Assembly (NCBI GenBank): GCA_003240755.1
Contig: QFNF01000010.1
Location: forward strand, 62,001-126,000
Direction of reading: 5' to 3'
Origin: Sphingomonas hengshuiensis
GTDB lineage: Bacteria > Pseudomonadota > Alphaproteobacteria > Sphingomonadales > Sphingomonadaceae
DNA length: 64,000 nt
Below are positions 61,901 to 64,000 of this stretch, piece by piece; within the stretch, counting starts at the first letter, position 1; each line of letters begins with the position of its first letter. The position numbers were made by a program, and so were the translations under genes. Below the pieces are notes generated by a model that was not told the origin of the DNA, made no database searches, and saw nothing but the letters and a program-made list of their open reading frames with translations.

Positions 61901-62071
61901 GTCGTCGCGGTAGAGGATGTCGCGTCCGCTCTGCTGCGTCCAGCGGCGCAGCGCGGTCTTGAGCGAACCCGCCGGGATCGAGAAGCGCACCTCCTGCGCG
62001 GCGGCGGGCATCGGCGCGCCGATACACACCATGGTCGTCAGGGCCGTCGCCAGCAAGGCAGCAGATCGCAT
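58949..62071 (-). CDS. STN-type TonB-dependent receptor (surface signalling)
   Basis: A 1040-residue receptor with a signal peptide (residues 1-26, PMPAAAQ) and an N-terminal STN domain at about 29-100 (FSIPAGSLKTALRRWTQQSG, then MTAETALGILLADSGFAPTF), which signals to a FecR partner. The plug follows: PFIVLSQEDIRRSGAPDLDT, RINLRGLGARETLILIDGRR and IYGSGATGGVINIVLRRGYQ. The very large barrel ends in LTSFYLTVTKAF. It diverges from the sigma factor and FecR genes and precedes an M16 protease. The architecture suggests uptake of a peptide or protein ligand with induction by that ligand; the ligand is unknown. Confidence 0.94.
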   Translation of the reverse strand: MRSAALLATALTTMVCIGAPMPAAAQEVRFSIPAGSLKTALRRWTQQSGRDILYRDDEVRNARTRGVVGPMTAETALGILLADSGFAPTFHESGAVALVRQDTEGNATPEILVTGKHDWALNTGIARSRDDSQPFIVLSQEDIRRSGAPDLDTFLRNQLNVNAGPTAGDQATAGDPARRGISRINLRGLGARETLILIDGRRQPGVNLGNGQINQPQITGIPLASIERIEVLASSASGIYGSGATGGVINIVLRRGYQGGELTLNYADTSDFAQGDGRIDLTAARTLEGGRTNVSLTASWRKQRPLLYRDRDDLRTRGRTFALANDPALYDEIGTPAGATPNFRSTDNSPLQLKPEFGGAVLGSSYGSVPNGYRGLAVDGANGLVQSIGRYNLDQPDSAVGEGARAPLLYGAENLSGMLAVRREFNPWLTLYVEGAASRAWSSTFYTRAPGTITLAASAPNNPFVQDLNVSLPQLGAEASARNRNDQLRGVFGAIVKLPYQWQALGDLSWSRSRFVADHSLPGTTLAFNGGLAQGEQDILRDMRGDPLRYDFVNSSFGSFTTPATSTITTASLRLAGPLPLKLPGGATQMTVNLERSREVSGATISAMNGFIARSLYTPERTQTITALYGEVAFPIVGDANTLPLVHLLELRLSARYERYEGAGAFQSITCQMGFGQLPSDDVFTDCPPAGTDFGRATTRNAHTDPSVSLRWAPIPDVTFRGSYTTGYLPPQLDQLTRIAGVLGTTARDPLRGGEVIGRPGPDGQEIDGFYGGNPDVQPESSTTYSLGMIVTPRFLSGLRFSADWTRIRKHDNYYDPTGILFTFDDPVYQRAFEVFLARHPDRVTRGAPSDGFAVGPITSVDVSLANLVGSQAEAVDFALDYSDKLFGGTIDLSSSATWVRDLSVQRFPGEAAEDYTGVNTPEFRQGYADNGSLRWRGNASVRWSRGPVAVSWQGRYFDGYYLNLDRAFVTRQASAKVDAQFFNDIGATYSFPHAVTLRAGVNNLLGKKPAIDTYAYPILSSSYGDPRLTSFYLTVTKAF

Positions 62072-62148
62072 CGATGTTTCCCCCGTGATCGCGCCTTCCC
62101 CCTGGAGGGCGTCCCGTCACGAAGGAAGTCGATCGGGCGTCATGTTTC

Positions 62149-62223
62149 CGTAACGGGTTTCGCGAAAAAATGTCGCCGTCCCGCCGCGATCATGTCATCT
62201 GCGATTTCGCGTTACGGGTTTCG
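62149..62223 (+). promoter_or_regulatory. 14-bp direct repeats in the receptor/sigma-factor promoter gap
   Basis: CGTAACGGGTTTCG (62149-62162) recurs as CGTTACGGGTTTCG (62210-62223), 13 of 14 bases identical and 61 bp apart in the same orientation, in the 211-bp gap between the divergent receptor (62071) and ECF sigma (62283) starts. The AAC/TAC core is of the kind seen in ECF -35 elements; the role is inferred. Confidence 0.4.
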
Positions 62224-62282
62224 GCGCGCCGATTGTCCTGATGATGATCGAATGACAACAGACGGGGCGATCCGATCCGGCG

Positions 62283-62855
62283 ATGACGACCGATGATGCG
62301 CGGCTGAAGGACTGGTTCTGCAGCGAGGTGCTTCCCCTGGAGGCGGCCCTGACGCGCTATCTGCATCGTTGCTGGCGGGCGAAAGAGGATGTGAGCGATC
62401 TTCGGCAGGACATTTACGAGGCGGCGCTGAACGCGGCGCGCGGCGGGCTGCCCGATCATACCGCCGGGCTAGTCTTCACCATCGCGCGCAACCTGATGGC
62501 CAATCGCGCCAGACGTGCGCGCATCGTGTCGTTCGAACAGGTCGCCAGCCTTGAGGAGATCGTGCCCGAGGTCGATCTGTCGGCGACCGAACGCCATCTC
62601 GACGCGCGCGACGCGCTGCGCCGCGCGCAGGCGGGGATGGACCGCCTCCCGCCCCGCTGCCGCGAGGTCGTGCGGCTGCGCAAGGTGGAGGGCGTTTCCA
62701 CGCGTGAGGCGGCGGAGCGGATGGGGGTCGGGATCGACACAATCGAGCGCCAGTTGACGCTCGGCATCCGCGCGATGGCCGACGCCATGCTCGGCGGCAG
62801 CGGCCGGATCGAGCGCGGGCGGTCGTCGCGGCGCACGCGGAGCGTGGCGGAATGA
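62283..62855 (+). CDS. ECF RNA polymerase sigma factor (FecI-like)
   Basis: A 190-residue extracytoplasmic-function sigma factor. Region 2 spans about residues 20-90 (LTRYLHRCWRAKEDVSDLRQ, then VFTIARNLMANRARRARIVS) and region 4 about 115-170 (MDRLPPRCREVVRLRKVEGV, then REAAERMGVGIDTIERQLTL). A basic tail follows. It overlaps the FecR gene by 4 bp (ATGA) and diverges from the STN-type receptor. By analogy with FecI it should be released by FecR on ligand binding and transcribe the receptor gene; the direct repeats in the gap are candidate promoter elements. Confidence 0.94.
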   Translation: MTTDDARLKDWFCSEVLPLEAALTRYLHRCWRAKEDVSDLRQDIYEAALNAARGGLPDHTAGLVFTIARNLMANRARRARIVSFEQVASLEEIVPEVDLSATERHLDARDALRRAQAGMDRLPPRCREVVRLRKVEGVSTREAAERMGVGIDTIERQLTLGIRAMADAMLGGSGRIERGRSSRRTRSVAE

Positions 62856-63847
62856 GCCGCGCGGCGACGGTCGAGGAGGATGCCGCGCGCTGGCTGATGC
62901 GGCGCGAGGACGCGGCATGGTCGGCGGCCGACGAACGCGCGCTGGCGGCGTGGCTCGGCGCGTCGAGTGCGCATCAGGCGGCCTTCTGGCGGCTGGAGGC
63001 GGGCTGGGCGGCGGCCGACCGGGTCGCCGCGCTGGGGACGGTGGTCCCGCAGGCCACGACGCGCCGGCGCTGGCCGCTCCGCGTGGCGCTTCCGCGCCTG
63101 CGTCCGGCCGGGCGCTGGGTGCCGGCGGCGGTCGCCGCCAGCCTGTTGCTGGCGATCGGCGGAACGGCGTGGCGGCAGGGCATGCTTTCCCCGCCGGCCG
63201 AACCGGCGATCGCCTATCATACGCCGGTCGGCGGCTATCGCGTCGTCGCGCTCGACGATGGCAGCCGGGTGGAGATGAACACCGCCACCCGGCTGCGCGC
63301 CGCGCCGCGCGGCGGCACGCGCGAAGTGTGGCTGGATTCGGGCGAGGCGTTCTTCGACATCGCGCACCGCGACGATCGCCGCTTCGTCGTCCATGCCGGG
63401 CCGCGCACGGTGACGGTGCTCGGCACGCGCTTCTCGGTCCGGCGCGACGGCGACCGGGTGACGGTCGCGGTGGTGTCGGGGCGGGTGCGGATCGACGATG
63501 CCAGGGGGGTCGAGGGCGCGCATGCCGCGCTGGTGGGCAAGGGCGACGTGGCGGTCGCCCGGCCCGGGGAAACGCTGGTCCAGGTGGCGCCCGGCCGGGT
63601 CGAGGCGAGCACGGCGTGGCGTGACGGGATGCTCGTGTTCGACCAGAGCAGCCTTGCCGACGCGATCGGCGAATTCAACCGCTATGAACGCGTGCCGGTG
63701 CGTATCCGCGATGCCGAACTCGGCCGCATGTCGATCGGCGGCGCGTTCCAGATCGGCCGCCGCGCCGCGTTCCTCGATCTGTTGCGCAGCGCCTATGGCG
63801 TGAAGGCCGATCGCCTGCCCGACGGCAGCGTCGAACTGCATCGCTGA
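62852..63847 (+). CDS. FecR-family anti-sigma regulator
   Basis: A 331-residue inner-membrane regulator. The cytoplasmic sigma-binding domain is at 1-60 (DAARWLMRREDAAWSAADER, then LGASSAHQAAFWRLEAGWA). One membrane segment lies near residues 86-103 (WVPAAVAASLLLAIGGTA). The periplasmic FecR domain follows (VGGYRVVALDDGSRVEMNTA, DSGEAFFDIAHRDDRRFVVH, VLGTRFSVRRDGDRVTVAVV), and a small C-terminal STN-like domain (DAIGEFNRYERVPVRIRDAE) closes the protein. It is translationally coupled to the sigma gene (ATGA). It should relay the receptor STN signal across the inner membrane. Confidence 0.94.
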   Translation: MSRAATVEEDAARWLMRREDAAWSAADERALAAWLGASSAHQAAFWRLEAGWAAADRVAALGTVVPQATTRRRWPLRVALPRLRPAGRWVPAAVAASLLLAIGGTAWRQGMLSPPAEPAIAYHTPVGGYRVVALDDGSRVEMNTATRLRAAPRGGTREVWLDSGEAFFDIAHRDDRRFVVHAGPRTVTVLGTRFSVRRDGDRVTVAVVSGRVRIDDARGVEGAHAALVGKGDVAVARPGETLVQVAPGRVEASTAWRDGMLVFDQSSLADAIGEFNRYERVPVRIRDAELGRMSIGGAFQIGRRAAFLDLLRSAYGVKADRLPDGSVELHR

Positions 63848-63870
63848 CGCCGACGCCGACACGGCGGGGC

Positions 63871-64000
63871 CTATCGCGGGTCGGGCGCCCGTGCGCGGCG
63901 CAGATGCCACGCCACTGCCGCTTCGCCCGCCATGCCGCGCATCTCGCGCAGCGCGGTCGTGGCGGCGGCGGTCGCGGGTTCGCGCCGCAACAGCCGGCCC
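63871..64000 (-). CDS. C-terminal fragment of an unidentified gene (cut by window edge)
   Basis: The last 42 codons of a minus-strand frame entering from the right edge and ending with TAG at 63873-63871: GRLLRREPATAAATTALREM, then RGMAGEAAVAWHLRRARAPD, then PR. It is convergent with fecR, with a 23-bp gap. The stretch is Ala/Arg-rich and helical in appearance. Too little is visible to name a family, and a chance open frame is possible in such GC-rich DNA. Confidence 0.4.
   Translation of the reverse strand, partial: GRLLRREPATAAATTALREMRGMAGEAAVAWHLRRARAPDPR

Noticed and set aside
1..64000. Insertion sequences, prophage, CRISPR arrays, tRNA or rRNA genes
   Set aside because: No transposase, integrase, phage structural gene, regular spaced repeat or recognisable RNA gene was found on either strand. 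The palindrome at 13454 is the only mobile-like repeat.

Overview
The window reads as a GC-rich chromosomal segment from a sphingomonad (Alphaproteobacteria, Sphingomonadaceae). The strongest pointers are a serine palmitoyltransferase that matches the 420-residue Sphingomonas enzyme motif for motif, its dedicated acyl carrier protein and a ceramide-reductase-like protein, six TonB-dependent receptors or receptor remnants, a UrcA-family protein, and FecI/FecR-type signalling. No tRNA, rRNA, CRISPR array or transposase was seen.

0-9 kb, mostly minus strand: a housekeeping and membrane-lipid block. Read in the direction of transcription it runs rplU-rpmA-GNAT, then a small inserted group (30-residue acidic protein, 65-residue protein, a di-iron-like hydrolase facing a TetR regulator), then GNAT-obgE-proB-cerR-acp-spt-lptF with start/stop overlaps that suggest one transcript. 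The copy of rplU here (ribosomal protein L21) is broken by an internal deletion plus frameshift.

9-23 kb: a TonB receptor, a relic of a Gfo/Idh/MocA dehydrogenase, an AI-2E-family permease, a 173-bp nested palindromic intergenic element, a TetR regulator with a clear palindromic operator facing a catalase-like/unknown/DyP-peroxidase operon, and a TolC-HlyD-permease-permease export operon with no ATPase gene.

22.6-27.8 kb: a region of gene decay. A siderophore-type TonB receptor stops halfway through its barrel and is coupled by ATGA to an unrecognised 290-residue protein, a LysR regulator lies upstream, and a second STN-type receptor survives only as an N-terminal relic with an in-frame stop.

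27.8-43.4 kb: nutrient capture. A Tat-exported aminotransferase, a UrcA protein and a large TonB receptor come first. A likely local glycan regulon follows: a TonB receptor, a TetR regulator with a GH3 glycosidase and a carboxylesterase, and a divergent pair of small secreted protein and GH20 hexosaminidase. A 24-bp palindrome (TTTAC-N3-CA-N4-TG-N3-GTAAA) precedes the TetR gene and the GH20 gene, with a degraded form before the receptor, and is the probable TetR operator.

43.4-56 kb: a minus-strand block of secreted beta-propeller, OmpR-type response regulator, histidine kinase and a complete RND efflux pump (permease, adaptor, NodT-type outer-membrane lipoprotein). A plus-strand pair follows: a malate:quinone oxidoreductase carrying a Tat leader and a type II NADH dehydrogenase.

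56-64 kb: an exported M16 metalloprotease downstream of a 1040-residue STN-type TonB receptor, divergent from an ECF sigma factor and FecR anti-sigma factor. This looks like a self-regulated system for importing and cutting a peptide or protein ligand. The edges cut lptF on the left and an unidentified minus-strand gene on the right.
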